DNA of 64,000 nt, from NCBI GenBank assembly GCA_025526995.1, contig JAHLKG010000013.1, positions 434,001 through 498,000 on the forward strand, in the 5' to 3' direction. The position numbers and the translations under genes are program-made. Under the pieces are notes generated by a model that was not told the origin of the DNA, did no database searches, and saw only the letters and a program-made list of their open reading frames with translations. Shown one piece after another: positions 54,715-64,000 of this stretch. Source of the DNA: Powellomyces hirtus (taxonomy: Eukaryota; Chytridiomycota; Chytridiomycetes; Spizellomycetales; Powellomycetaceae). The first letter of the stretch is position 1. Every line of letters begins with the position of its first letter.

Positions 54715-56376
54715 ATGAGGGGTCTTGACACTTTAGCCGAGCCGATGTTGAAGTCCACGCCGTCAATTCACCAGCAAAGTCTCGTCGTCGGTTCCCGTAT
54801 CTGTGTGGGCTCGCACTTTGGCACGATACGGTTTCATGGTGCTGTTCCTGCTGGATCTGGCAATCTTTGGTACGGTGTCGAATGGGATGACGCGACACGA
54901 GGGAAGCACTCCGGGACGCACGGCGGGGTGGAGTACTTCAAGACCAGCGTTCCCAACAGTGGGACGTTCATACGGGAAGCAAAAGTGACTGACGAGTGCC
55001 TACCCCGCTCGTTCATCGATGCGATGAGTGAGAAATATCTAGCAGCGCAACCGAAAGACACTGTGACTCGGGTCGGATGGTCTGCGGGCGGGGTGGAAGT
55101 CGAGACCGTTGGGTGGGACAAGATCGCGCGAAAAGTCAAGCAAGGGGATCGGTTGCGAGAAGTGGGTGTTGCAGACATGCGGGTTGGGTACCGGGGTGGA
55201 TTGCCGGGTGAGGTGCGACAAATGTTTCCTGCGATTGTAGATTTGGACATGTCCCGTGCATTGTTTCGGCGGTGGAGGGATGTCGCGGAGATTTGCCGTG
55301 AGTTGCCGGAGTTGGAATCGCTGCGGTTAGCGTACAACCGATTTGCACCTTTTCGGGAAGAAGAAAAGGAAGATGGGGAAGCTGAACCAGCTGGGGATGT
55401 GATCCGGGGCGCGTTTGCTAATGTCAAGGCGCTAACGCTGCTGGGAACGACCATGGCCTGGACCGAGGTGCAAGTGGTTGCGAAATGGTTCCCTGCCCTC
55501 CAGGAGCTTCATTTTGGATTCAATCAGCTGTCAGTGTTTGGTGCTGCGGTCAAATCGACAGGCCTGGAAAACATCAGAGTCTTGGTTCTCGAACACAACG
55601 GGCTATCGTCATGGGATGAGATCCGGAGACTCGCAAAGCTACCCGCCCTCACCGCTTTGATGCTGAATGGCAATGCGATTCGCAGCATAGAGCCGTTGTC
55701 TTCAGATGGGTCAGAATTCACCTCACTCAAATCGCTCAACATCAGCGACAATCTTCTGGACTCATGGACCTGCATTCACTCGTTAAACACATTTCCCGCT
55801 CTGACCGAAGTACGCGTGCGTCGCAACCCGGTGCTGGCCCAACTCCGCTCCGAGGATGTGCATTCGATCCTCGTCGCGCGACTGAGCAAAGTGGATATGC
55901 TCAATGGGAATGAAGTCACTCCGCGCTTCAGAAGAGACGCTGAACTGTTCTATCTCACTCGTTGTGCAACGGAACTGGCCGCTGCAGTTTCAGCATCAAC
56001 CTCATCAACATCATCAACCGCTTTACCGCTATCATTTGCTCTTACCCACCCTCGCTACCAAGACCTGGTCGCGATCCACGGCGCACCGGCAGTCGCACCC
56101 AAGTCCGCTACATCCAACATCCTCAAAGACCGCATCCTCCTTATCACATTTTCTTACGACGGTAAAGTCTCCCGCAAGAAAATTCCGGCAAACATGAACG
56201 TCCGCCCTCTTCGCGTGCTCGTCTCCCGCGTTTTCAAGATAGCACCCGCTGCAACCGTCACACTCACCAAGGTCGACAAAGATGGAGGCGGTGAGGTGAC
56301 GCTGGGCGATGATCTGAGAGACGTGGGCTTCTATGGACTGGAAGGCGGAGATACGATCAGACTAGATGTCAAATGA
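54715..56376 (+). CDS. TBCE: Tubulin-folding cofactor E
   Basis: A single exon, 553 residues (animal TBCE is about 527). The N-terminal CAP-Gly domain (about 25-95) has GTIRFHGAVPAGSGNLWYGV and GKHSGTHGGVEYF. Leucine-rich repeats follow (about 180-370: LESLRLAYNRF, LQELHFGFNQL, LTALMLNGNAI, LKSLNISDNLL). The C-terminus is a ubiquitin-like fold (LLITFSYDGKVSRKKIP...LEGGDTIRLDVK). TBCE binds alpha-tubulin and joins the cofactor C/D supercomplex that assembles alpha/beta-tubulin dimers in the cytosol. ATG 54715 was used; ATG 54745 (MLKSTPSIHQ) is an alternative start. Confidence 0.93.
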   Translation: MRGLDTLAEPMLKSTPSIHQQSLVVGSRICVGSHFGTIRFHGAVPAGSGNLWYGVEWDDATRGKHSGTHGGVEYFKTSVPNSGTFIREAKVTDECLPRSFIDAMSEKYLAAQPKDTVTRVGWSAGGVEVETVGWDKIARKVKQGDRLREVGVADMRVGYRGGLPGEVRQMFPAIVDLDMSRALFRRWRDVAEICRELPELESLRLAYNRFAPFREEEKEDGEAEPAGDVIRGAFANVKALTLLGTTMAWTEVQVVAKWFPALQELHFGFNQLSVFGAAVKSTGLENIRVLVLEHNGLSSWDEIRRLAKLPALTALMLNGNAIRSIEPLSSDGSEFTSLKSLNISDNLLDSWTCIHSLNTFPALTEVRVRRNPVLAQLRSEDVHSILVARLSKVDMLNGNEVTPRFRRDAELFYLTRCATELAAAVSASTSSTSSTALPLSFALTHPRYQDLVAIHGAPAVAPKSATSNILKDRILLITFSYDGKVSRKKIPANMNVRPLRVLVSRVFKIAPAATVTLTKVDKDGGGEVTLGDDLRDVGFYGLEGGDTIRLDVK

Positions 56377-57117
56377 TTTGAAACAAAGCTTCTGGCTGGG
56401 AACACAACATTCCGCACACATCAGATATGTGCTCGGCGTCCGTCAACCAAAAAATTTGATAATATCCGGATGTAGAAATGAAGGTCCTCGGGATAAGGTT
56501 TCCCGAAAGATCATTGCAACGATTTGACCGTTAGAAGATACATCTCGCCGCCTTCCGTCTTCATATGACCTCGATGAAAAGCACAAAACATTCTCGGAAA
56601 TCATCACTCTTTACCAGGCATGGGAAGATGTGATCACATTGGGTCGGCCGTAACCAAGAGGTTGGAACTGATACTGACACGAATTACGCCGGTCAGAGGG
56701 CCTGCGGGGACAGCGTAACGAGCTCGAATATAGGGAGAAGAGATAAATCGCTAATCCTTTACTAGAGGTGGTGATCACGCTAAAATAGTCGCCAACAACA
56801 TGTCGACAACGGAAACTGTGACATTTTTGCATATAAAAGCACTGTAAATATACCTCTCGTTGACGATATGTTCAGAATTCCTCAGTTTGGATGGGCCGGA
56901 ACTGCAGTGAGGTCTCAAAATCGTCACGAGTAGATCGATTTATCATTACACAAACACCATTCTTACAAGAAATCTCCTAACGCTTCCTATATCCCCACCC
57001 CACAAAACCTCCGTACTTTTGACGCGGGGGGTATAATCACCGTCCCAAAAAACAGCTCACATCGCATCGCTTTCCGGCTTCCCTCCCACATCATGTGACG
57101 CGGCAAACGCAATTTTT
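56377..57117. other. Intergenic region between convergent genes
   Basis: 3' flanks of TBCE (+) and G-alpha (-). AT-rich around 56810-56990. No gene or repeat was recognised. Confidence 0.5.
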
Positions 57118-58301
57118 CTACATCAGCCCACAGTCCCTGAGGTTAGTCTGGATGATGATGTCGTTGACGGCCGCCATGACGAACTTGATTTGAGTAGTGT
57201 CAGTGGCGCAGGTGAAGTGAGTGTAGATCTGCTTCTGGTCGCTCTGGTTGAGGGAGACGAATCTGTTGAGAATGTACTCGCAGGCAGCGTCGTAATCCTC
57301 GTCGCCTTGGTAATCCGGGAAGTATTTGCCCATTGGGGATTTGGGCAGCTTGTCGCGGAACAGATCGATCTTGTTCAAGAAGAGAATGATAGAGGTTTTC
57401 ACGAACCAGCGGGAGTTGCAGATGGAGTCAAACAAGGTCAAGGCTTCCTGCATGCGGTTCACGGTCTCATCTTCCACAAGAACCTGGTCATATTCGGAGA
57501 TAGCGACCAGGAAAACGATCGCGGTGACTTCCTCGAAACAATGGATCCACTTTTTTCGCTCGGAACGTTGACCTCCGACGTCGAACATGCGGTAGGTGAG
57601 GTCACCAATGTGGAAGGTGTTTTCAGTGATACCCGTGGTCTTGACACGAGAGCGCAGCACGTCTTGGTCGGTGGGGACGTAATCCGGGGTCGCGATACGG
57701 TCGATCGAGTCAAAGTAGTATTTTGCGGAATCGTTGAGCTGGTACTCACGCGACCGAGCGAAACAGGCCTGGACACCGTCGTCGACCCACAGGGTTTTGA
57801 CTGCGGCGGCAACCTCGGCGGGGAACACTTCGGCTTCAATCTGGTGGGGCAGCTCCATGATGACGGCTCGGTGAGCGTCGTTGCTTGGGTTTGCCAGCGG
57901 TATGCCCATGAACTGCATCGCCTCAAGAATCACGCGCATGGATTGGACCGTGTTGCTAAACACAATCTCACGGAATGTCTCACGCTCTTCGCTGCTGTAT
58001 CCATTGTCGTGAATCAACTTCATTTGCTTGAGAATTGTACTCTTGCCAGATTCACCAGCACCTGCGACAAGAGGAAAAACAAAGCGCAATGATCAGATAA
58101 ACGACTGCAGATTCCAATCCACCAAATATTTGCTTTTGCGTGGATAATCTCAATTGAACGGAAATGTGATTGCATATACATACCAAGCAACAACATCTTG
58201 ACTTCGTTTCGCGAATTCGCCTTCTCCCGCTTCAGCGCATTGTCAATCTCGTCATTCTTGCGCTTGTTTTCCTGCTCCTCGGCAGACATCATACAACCCA
58301 T
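57118..58301 (-). CDS. Heterotrimeric G protein alpha subunit
   Basis: Two exons (58301-58184 and 58061-57118; 122-nt intron inside the P-loop, phase 1) encode 353 residues, the canonical fungal G-alpha length. MGCMMSAEEQ carries the N-myristoylation Gly2 and palmitoylation Cys3. Guanine-nucleotide motifs: G1 GAGESGKST, switch I RVKTTGI, G3 DVGGQRSERKKW, G4 LNKIDLF, G5 TCATDT. The C-terminus DCGLM keeps the Cys at -4. Acting at the plasma membrane, it couples receptors to effectors such as adenylyl cyclase or a MAP-kinase pathway. Which fungal G-alpha subgroup it belongs to cannot be set without a tree. Confidence 0.96.
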
Positions 58302-59510
58302 TTTGGCGGTTTATTAGCAGGGTGAAAACGGGGAAAAGTTTGGAGTGCAAGGGCAGGCACTGTCGGAAAAGATGTGAGAACGTATGAAAAGCGGAAAGTA
58401 GAGTGCCAGAACTGCATGTCCACTCACAATTAAATGATCGATCACAAATGAGGCACAGCCGTATCTATCTGCAATGAAAGGTGGGGCGGAAGATGGGATG
58501 CCCGTGGAGACCACAATTAAAAACTGTGCGAGACACAAAAAACGACTGATATGAAATAGTTAAGGGAGGAAGCAGCTGATAGCTAGTTGCGCCGAGACGA
58601 AAGATTTGTCATACGTGTAAGCTTCCATACAACTCAACTGTGCAGAGCGGGCCTGGCCCAAATATTACTGTATTAGCAAAACACCTCATACTCTCAGGAT
58701 AAAAATAGTTGGGGAGCGGAGTCTGAAGCAGGCTGCTGACTAATCACTGTTTACGCGGTCTAAATCGTAATCTTGGCTGAGCTGATGTGTCAGCATTGGC
58801 AACCAGCGGAAATGGAAAGACAGACGGTCAAAATTTTCATAGGCTACCTTATCGTCGGAATGGCAACTCTACAAGTGAACGAATGAACTGAAGCTGGCGA
58901 AACTAATAGGACTGAGGAGCGCGGTTGATCGGCGATGGGGTGAGCCTCACATACTATCCTACGGACAGGGTCGACATCGAGAGGGAAGCACACCTATGTA
59001 CGATAAACCTCTATTTCAAAAAAAAACGTAGCGTAGTCTCCAGCGCCGTGCTTAGACCGCTCGGAGCCGGAAAGCAGCAGAGTCTTGAGCAGATTCTCCG
59101 GACATTGCCCACTTGGGCAACATTGCCCACTTGGGCAAGCGTAACATTAATCATAATCAGACGACTCACGGGCCGCTCAAAATGCAATTGGCATTTTGCG
59201 CTTCAAGGTTCCGGCTTTGATTGCTGTGTCAACTCTGCGCCGTTTTTGGCTTTTCCGTTTCCGCAATGATTTATGAGTGGGTGGTGACGCCAGTGTTGTT
59301 AAATCGATGACTCGCTCCTGCCAGGCATCCTGCACAGCAACCGTTAACATGGATCCAAAGTGAGTACGGTGGAAACCTCTTTCATTTTCTTTACCAAACG
59401 TATCGCGCTCCCTTGCCGAACCTGATCCGCATTGACCACAATTGATTTGAACTGGCTAGATCGCTCCTCCTCGATGTCACTTAAAGCAATTCATGTAAGT
59501 CTTCCCTTAC
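58302..59510. other. Upstream region of the G-alpha gene
   Basis: Promoter side of the minus-strand G-alpha gene. It includes the tandem palindrome at 59105-59138 and an ATG followed by a splice-donor-like GTGAGT (59349) that I could not extend into a gene. Nothing else is supported. Confidence 0.45.
59105..59138. promoter_or_regulatory. Two tandem copies of a 16-bp near-palindrome
   Basis: TTGCCCACTTGGGCAA occurs twice, start to start 18 bp (59105-59120 and 59123-59138). Each half (TTGCCC/GGGCAA) is a perfect inverted repeat around 4 bp. This looks like a double binding site for a dimeric regulator; function is inferred only. Confidence 0.35.
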
Positions 59511-60034
59511 TTATTTCCATGATGCGAGGAAATTGTAATACCTCTCGACTTCACATTCGCGACGGCGTATCATCTCCTCCCGTGCATCATTATAATCCTT
59601 CAGTGGATCCATCGACACATGCTGTGGAGCAGTGGAGGCGAACAGGCAGAAAACTGAGAGGAGCATATATAAGCGTTGGAAGATTCTGATCACACAACTT
59701 AGGCGTACTAACCAGAGCAATCGTCATCAGCGTTTGTGTGAGATCCTGTAACGTCCTCCACGACCAGCAATTCGTCTAGCTTGTTTGATAACAGCTGCGC
59801 TGCAGCCAGTACTTCTTCCGAATCTGATATGATTGACGTCTCAACCAGAGAAGCTCGCACGGACGGCTTTGTGAAGAGCCCGTGTAAGGTTTTTGTATCT
59901 TTGGGCTTTTTCGCGAACCGAGCTTTCCAGTCTTGAACATTTTCAGCTATAGCCTTGGAAGCGTCTGCTTCGGCTTTGGCAGCGTTTTCCTTTTCCAGTG
60001 CCCTCTGTTTCTTATTGATCTTCTTAGGCGGCAT
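59511..60034 (-). CDS. Small lysine-rich protein, unknown
   Basis: Two predicted exons (60034-59713 and 59653-59511; 59-nt intron, donor GTTAGT, acceptor CTCTCAG) encode 154 residues. The N-terminus MPPKKINKKQRALEKENAAK is highly basic and helical. A central WKARFAKKPKDTKTLHGLF and a C-terminal helix DYNDAREEMIRRRECEVERY are the most protein-like parts. The donor is GTTAGT rather than GTAAGT/GTGAGT, so the junction is less certain; an alternative acceptor (CCACAG at 59620) is out of phase with this donor. No family is recognised. It is divergent with the BET gene. Confidence 0.5.
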
Positions 60035-60772
60035 TTTGCTCAAACCTGAAGAAGGTGACGGTGAGAAAGGTGCATATCTCACGACAAATGTGGTCAAGCT
60101 TCCTCACCGTAGCCTAGCAGCTGATTTTGAATTATTAAAGTGTTACCAAGTCTTCTCCGCCCAAGTTCGATTCCTTTGGACTTGTATGAGAGCTTTCGTT
60201 TATGCAAACGAGTGTCGTTTTCAGAGTACAGGGTGTTTGGCGAGTTATTTGACAACGACCCCGTTCACGAAAGCTTTTCATGAAGATCAATGCTCTTCCT
60301 TCCATGAAAAGCGCCTCTGTTTACGGTCTCGAAGGGTGAATCTCTACGTCGAGTCTTGCACGCACGACCACCGTCCAGAATTTGGTGAAATTGTTGAGAG
60401 AAATGTGCAAAGTCCTGTTTGACCTGAATCTGGGCAAGCTGAGAGTCCGTGAGTTGGTCAGTCAGCCAGTCGCGCGCAGCGAAATCGGACAGACGGCACA
60501 ACCCGTCACGACTCAAACCCCTTCATCCCGTCACTATATTTACTAAACGAACGATCGCTCAGCAAGCTAATATACACTACCTCGGCCGTTTCCCAGGCTC
60601 TCGAAGCACGTCAGGACTTTCTTTCTATCTTTGGTAGTTTCCGTGCGTCAACCCGACATCCGCACCCAATCCCGTGGAATCAACGCTTCCAGGGGAAGCA
60701 ACCCTAGCATTTCGAGTGCAGCCGCAACATACCGGCCGCGAAACTATCCTTGTAGCGCCGGTCGTTGCAGTG
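60035..60772. other. Divergent promoter region between the small gene and BET
   Basis: Frames here (for example 59955-60422 on the plus strand) overlap the small gene antisense and lack domains. No repeat or RNA gene was seen. Confidence 0.4.
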
Positions 60773-63238
60773 ATGGAACTGGATTCCCCTAACGATAGCA
60801 GAAAGCGCTCTGCAGACAATGTCTTCGACGAGCATGATGGGTATGCAAGATTCAAGTCAACATTGGGGTTTTGTCTTTTCTGGCCAACAGTCATTAACAG
60901 ACAGCGCTATAGCATTGCAAATTCTGTACATCATGAAGATGTGAAATTGAAAAGGCAACGATCGGAAACGGACGACGAGGATCGGGACCCGGTTGCGCCT
61001 CCAGTACCAGTGGATCTCCCGGATCGCGACCAGATTCCTGACGATCGCGTCTCCGGCAACAACTTGTCTTTATTCAATTTGAAGGATGAGCAGCCAAAGT
61101 CTGAGAATGGAGATCAAATGGGCATTGGGACAGAACAAAATCATGCCTACCCCCCGTCATATCCTGGCACGCGGGAAGGCACACCGTCGGAAGCACCCGA
61201 GTCCATAACAGCGGATGGCATGTTGCGAGAACAGCAAGTGAGTTGTCCAAATGATACCATGTAAATAATAGTTCCCGTATTCATCTCCCCTGCTGCACAA
61301 GAAGGCGACTGGCGAAGGTATTTCGCAGGAGCAGCATACTTTAATGCAAGAACAGCTGAAGTTCTGCGCGAATGTTCTACGGAGCATCAAGCGCTTGAAG
61401 GACGCCCGCCCGTTTCAGGAGCCCGTGGATCCGGTGAAACTTGGAATACCAACGTATTTTGATTTGATCAAGCAGCCAATGGATCTAGCCACCATCGAGG
61501 GAAAGTTGCGCGATGGACGATATTCCAACGCGCAGCAGTTCGTGGAGGACATGGGATTGATGTTTCAGAATTGTTATACTTTTAATGGAAGAGAATCGCC
61601 TGTGGGACAGAATGGAGTAAATCTGGAACGTTCATTTGCCAAGCAAATGGAGCGGTTACCCCTCGAGGTAAATACGTCTTTTGACGCCAACTGGCCGAAC
61701 GTAAAAAAGTGGTCGTCTCTAAATTTTCCCTACCCAAATTCCTGAACAGCTCAAATCTGACAAGAGTAAGAAGAGAGCTTCAATGATAGATCCTTTAAGC
61801 ACACCATTGATGAAGCGAGACTCTCTGTCGGAGGCTCGGCCTAAACGGGAAATACATGCGCCATTGCGAGACATACCGACGGCCCCCGGCAGTGTATTTC
61901 ACAAGGGCGCAAATGGCAAAGGAAAGCTTAGCGATCCTGAGCTACGATTCTGCGCGGATGTCCTCCGTGAACTTACGAAGAAACAGCATTCGCTCTACAA
62001 TTTTCCCTTCCTGTTGCCAGTGGATCCTATTGCCCTGGGCATTCCCCACTATTCCCAGGTCATCAAAAATCCCATGGACCTTTCAACGATGCGTCATAAG
62101 CTCGATGCCGGAGAATATGAGAACGCGGACGAGTTCGCGTCTGACGCAAAACTGATGTTCGAGAACTGCTATATTTTCAACCCCGCGGGCACGGATGTGC
62201 ACAACTTTGGCAGAAAATTGGAGGAGGTGTTTGATCGGAAATGGAAAGAGAAGGCTGTCGCTACCTCGCCAGCACCAAGCCGCTCACAGCGCGCTTCAAA
62301 AGCAAAGGTCAAGACGACCACCCATATGCACGATTACACGTCCTCAGAAGACGACGAGGAAGGTCAGTGAATTTGTGAATTGCTAATAGTACAATCTAAT
62401 CACAGTTTTTATTGTCTGACGCTGTTCCGCGTGATTAATCTAACAGATTCCGATACGAAGCAGCTTCAGCTACTACAACAGCAATTGCAGGCAATCACCT
62501 CTCAAATGGACATGCTGCAAGAGAAGCGCGAGCGCAAACGGAAGAAGCGGAAGAGCATGGCCAGCATTGGACATGCGCCACCTGTACAGAAAACTCCAAA
62601 GATACCCAAAACCAAAGCGAAAACATCATCATCAGCACATCCGTCAACAACGAAGAAGCCTCGAAAGCAACAAAAGCCTCGGAAGGGCAAACACGACAGC
62701 GAAGATGAGGACCAATTGCCGCCCTTAAATCAGCATCAGAAAGAGGAACTTAGCGAGCTTGTGAGCGAGCTTTCGCCAGAGAAGATCGACAAGGTCTTAG
62801 AGATTATCCGACTGGGGTCAGATTTTCCGGATGTGAGTCTCACAGTGATTGGTTATCGGTAAACGCACTTGACGTGTCTTCTGACTTTTTCGGAATCAGA
62901 CAACGGACGAAGGCGAAATAGAGCTCGACATTGAGAGCCTGAGCAAATCGACCTTATGGAAACTGTACAACTTCGTCAAAGGCGGTGGTTCTGGAAGATC
63001 TCCGTATACTAAAGGTCGTCCGGGACCTAAAGGACCGCGGAGCAACAAACCCAAGCCAAAGCCAAAAGGGGGCCCCGGTGAGCAACGTCGTTGTTTCTAT
63101 GTGTCACATGGTTCTGCGCCGACCCTTGGAAATCTCCTTGCTAATCGGTCCTCCACTTCAGTAGGATTGAGCCGTAACACGGACACGTCTGAGAATAGTG
63201 AATCAGGTTCGGATTCGGGGGAATCTGACAGCAATTAG
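60773..63238 (+). CDS. BDF1: BET protein: two bromodomains and an NET domain
   Basis: Predicted exons: 60773-60840, 60901-61237, about 61302-61667, 61750-62362, 62447-62832, 62900-63077 and 63162-63238; about 674 residues. Bromodomain 1 (PVDPVKLGIPTYFDLIKQPM...NCYTFNG) and bromodomain 2 (PVDPIALGIPHYSQVIKNPM...NCYIFNP) both keep the acetyl-lysine-binding Asn. The NET domain follows (LSELVSELSPEKIDKVLEII, then GEIELDIESLSKSTLWKLY), then a basic stretch and an acidic Ser tail. BET proteins read acetylated histones and recruit transcription machinery in the nucleus. The first intron (60 nt) is in frame and stop-free, so it may be retained; the third-exon acceptor could be 61301, 61304 or 61328, all in phase. 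The symbol follows yeast BDF1. Confidence 0.92.
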
Positions 63239-63789
63239 GAAACAATCATAGCGGCTTCCACTCACACACCCTCGCTCGGCCATCCCTCCCGAAATTTGAT
63301 TTTCATCGTCTCTTTTTCAATGTGAATTTGCCTGAAAAGATGTGAATTGCTGTGATAAGACTTTTCAGGTCGCGTGTAGTCTTTGATGAGAAAGGCTGAC
63401 ATTCGGCAATACTGTTACCGGTGATTGTATTTCATCATCACGGGTTCGTTGCACGAAGCGTAGGTTCCTCGATGTGTGCACTTCAAACGGTTCTACAACC
63501 AAGTTTGGGCTCTTTGGTCTATCGATACCACTTTGTCACTTTGGTTGGAACACAAAGTGCGCTTGCCATTTCCACAGCCCCACAACGCGCTCCTTCGAAA
63601 AGTAGGGCAAAAAAACGCGCAGGTTTCCCATGCAACATGAACAACAACGTCAACGGCAGAGTCCGGAGGAACGGAAGTCCAGGTATCTTGAAGATGGTGT
63701 GAGAGCCAGTGGGAGGATGATCAGTGCATGGCTGTATCCTTCCGGGTTTATATATAAACCTTGACAAGGGACCGGACAACCTCACCAAG
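63239..63789. other. Intergenic region upstream of the secreted protein
   Basis: 3' flank of BET and promoter of the gene at 63790. The 63519-63977 minus-strand frame overlaps the secreted protein antisense and has no domain. Confidence 0.45.
63749..63757 (+). promoter_or_regulatory. TATA box of the secreted-protein gene
   Basis: TATATATAA lies 33-41 bp before the ATG at 63790. If used, the 5' leader would be only a few nucleotides, so the real ATG or TATA use may differ. Confidence 0.45.
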
Positions 63790-64000
63790 ATGCTCATCCA
63801 AACCTTCCTCCTCGCCGCTGCGTGCACTCTGGCTGTCGCCTCCCCCCTGTCCGCTCGGGCACCAACAGACATTTCTGGATGTAAGCCATCGGTAGAGTGG
63901 GAATTCAAACTCAATGGTGACGCCAAGGACAGCGGCGATCTCAAGCAACATCCAGCCTGGAACAAAAAGTTCGACACTGCATGCGGATGTGCGGACGCTG
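63790..64000 (+). CDS. Secreted protein, N-terminus only (right window edge)
   Basis: 70 open codons to the end of the window. MLIQTFLLAAACTLAVASPL is a classic signal peptide, with cleavage likely near Ala-Ser or Ser-Ala (residues 17-22). The mature start is hydrophilic with several Cys (ISGCKPSVEWEF, then DTACGCADA), suggesting an extracellular disulfide protein. The gene continues outside the window, so the family cannot be named. Confidence 0.6.
   Translation, partial: MLIQTFLLAAACTLAVASPLSARAPTDISGCKPSVEWEFKLNGDAKDSGDLKQHPAWNKKFDTACGCADA

Noticed and set aside
57190..58092. 300-codon plus-strand frame opposite the G-alpha gene
   Set aside because: It mirrors the highly conserved G-alpha coding strand; no domain, no introns and no independent evidence.
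59349..59495. ATGGATCCAAA followed by GTGAGT, then a possible exon after TGGCTAG at 59460
   Set aside because: Only about a dozen residues can be assembled and no third exon could be found; the antisense small gene occupies the downstream sequence.

Overview
This window is nuclear DNA from a fungus, most likely a zoosporic (chytrid-type) one. Genes carry many short GT-AG introns (about 50-230 nt). A fungal-type Sip5 homologue, a Nup98-Nup96 precursor, a fungal-style double-bromodomain BET protein and a 353-residue G-alpha place it in Fungi. A protein with three doublecortin domains suggests a lineage that still builds a flagellum. The lineage call is inference; no rRNA or tRNA gene was found to test it.

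Layout. 1-5.1 kb is a retrotransposon graveyard: Ty3-type gag with its primer site and probable LTR, at least four LTR-like copies of one Ty1/copia family on both strands, and broken copia gag, RNase H and RT pieces. 5.6-19.4 kb holds an F-box/LRR protein (+), a Sip5-like RING protein (-, five exons), a decayed FAD-monooxygenase fragment, the triple-doublecortin gene (+, five exons) and an inverted pair of F-box-like paralogues. 19.4-31.0 kb is one nested mobile island. A Tc1/mariner element (43-bp inverted repeats, TA on both sides) is split inside its transposase gene by a 7.84-kb chromodomain Ty3/gypsy element (275-bp LTRs, 5-bp target duplication). The gypsy element itself contains an antisense, four-exon gene for a small cysteine/histidine-rich protein. 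An 11-copy 171-bp satellite fills the 3' part of the Tc1 element.

31.7-64 kb is gene-dense host sequence: a 2,101-residue repeat protein with about 20 copies of a PLPxKLExxFxxLL-type motif, the Nup98-96 precursor, a giant coiled-coil protein with exact 70-residue repeats and C-terminal BRCT domains, diphthine-ammonia ligase (DPH6), tubulin-folding cofactor E, G-alpha, a small charged protein, a BET protein, and the start of a secreted protein at the right edge.

The host genes are ordinary eukaryotic housekeeping and signalling genes with no operon logic; several pairs are divergent (Nup98-96/coiled-coil, DPH6/TBCE, small charged protein/BET). The most unusual item is the spliced antisense gene carried inside the chromodomain retrotransposon. 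Exon boundaries given are predictions from GT-AG sites and reading-frame continuity.
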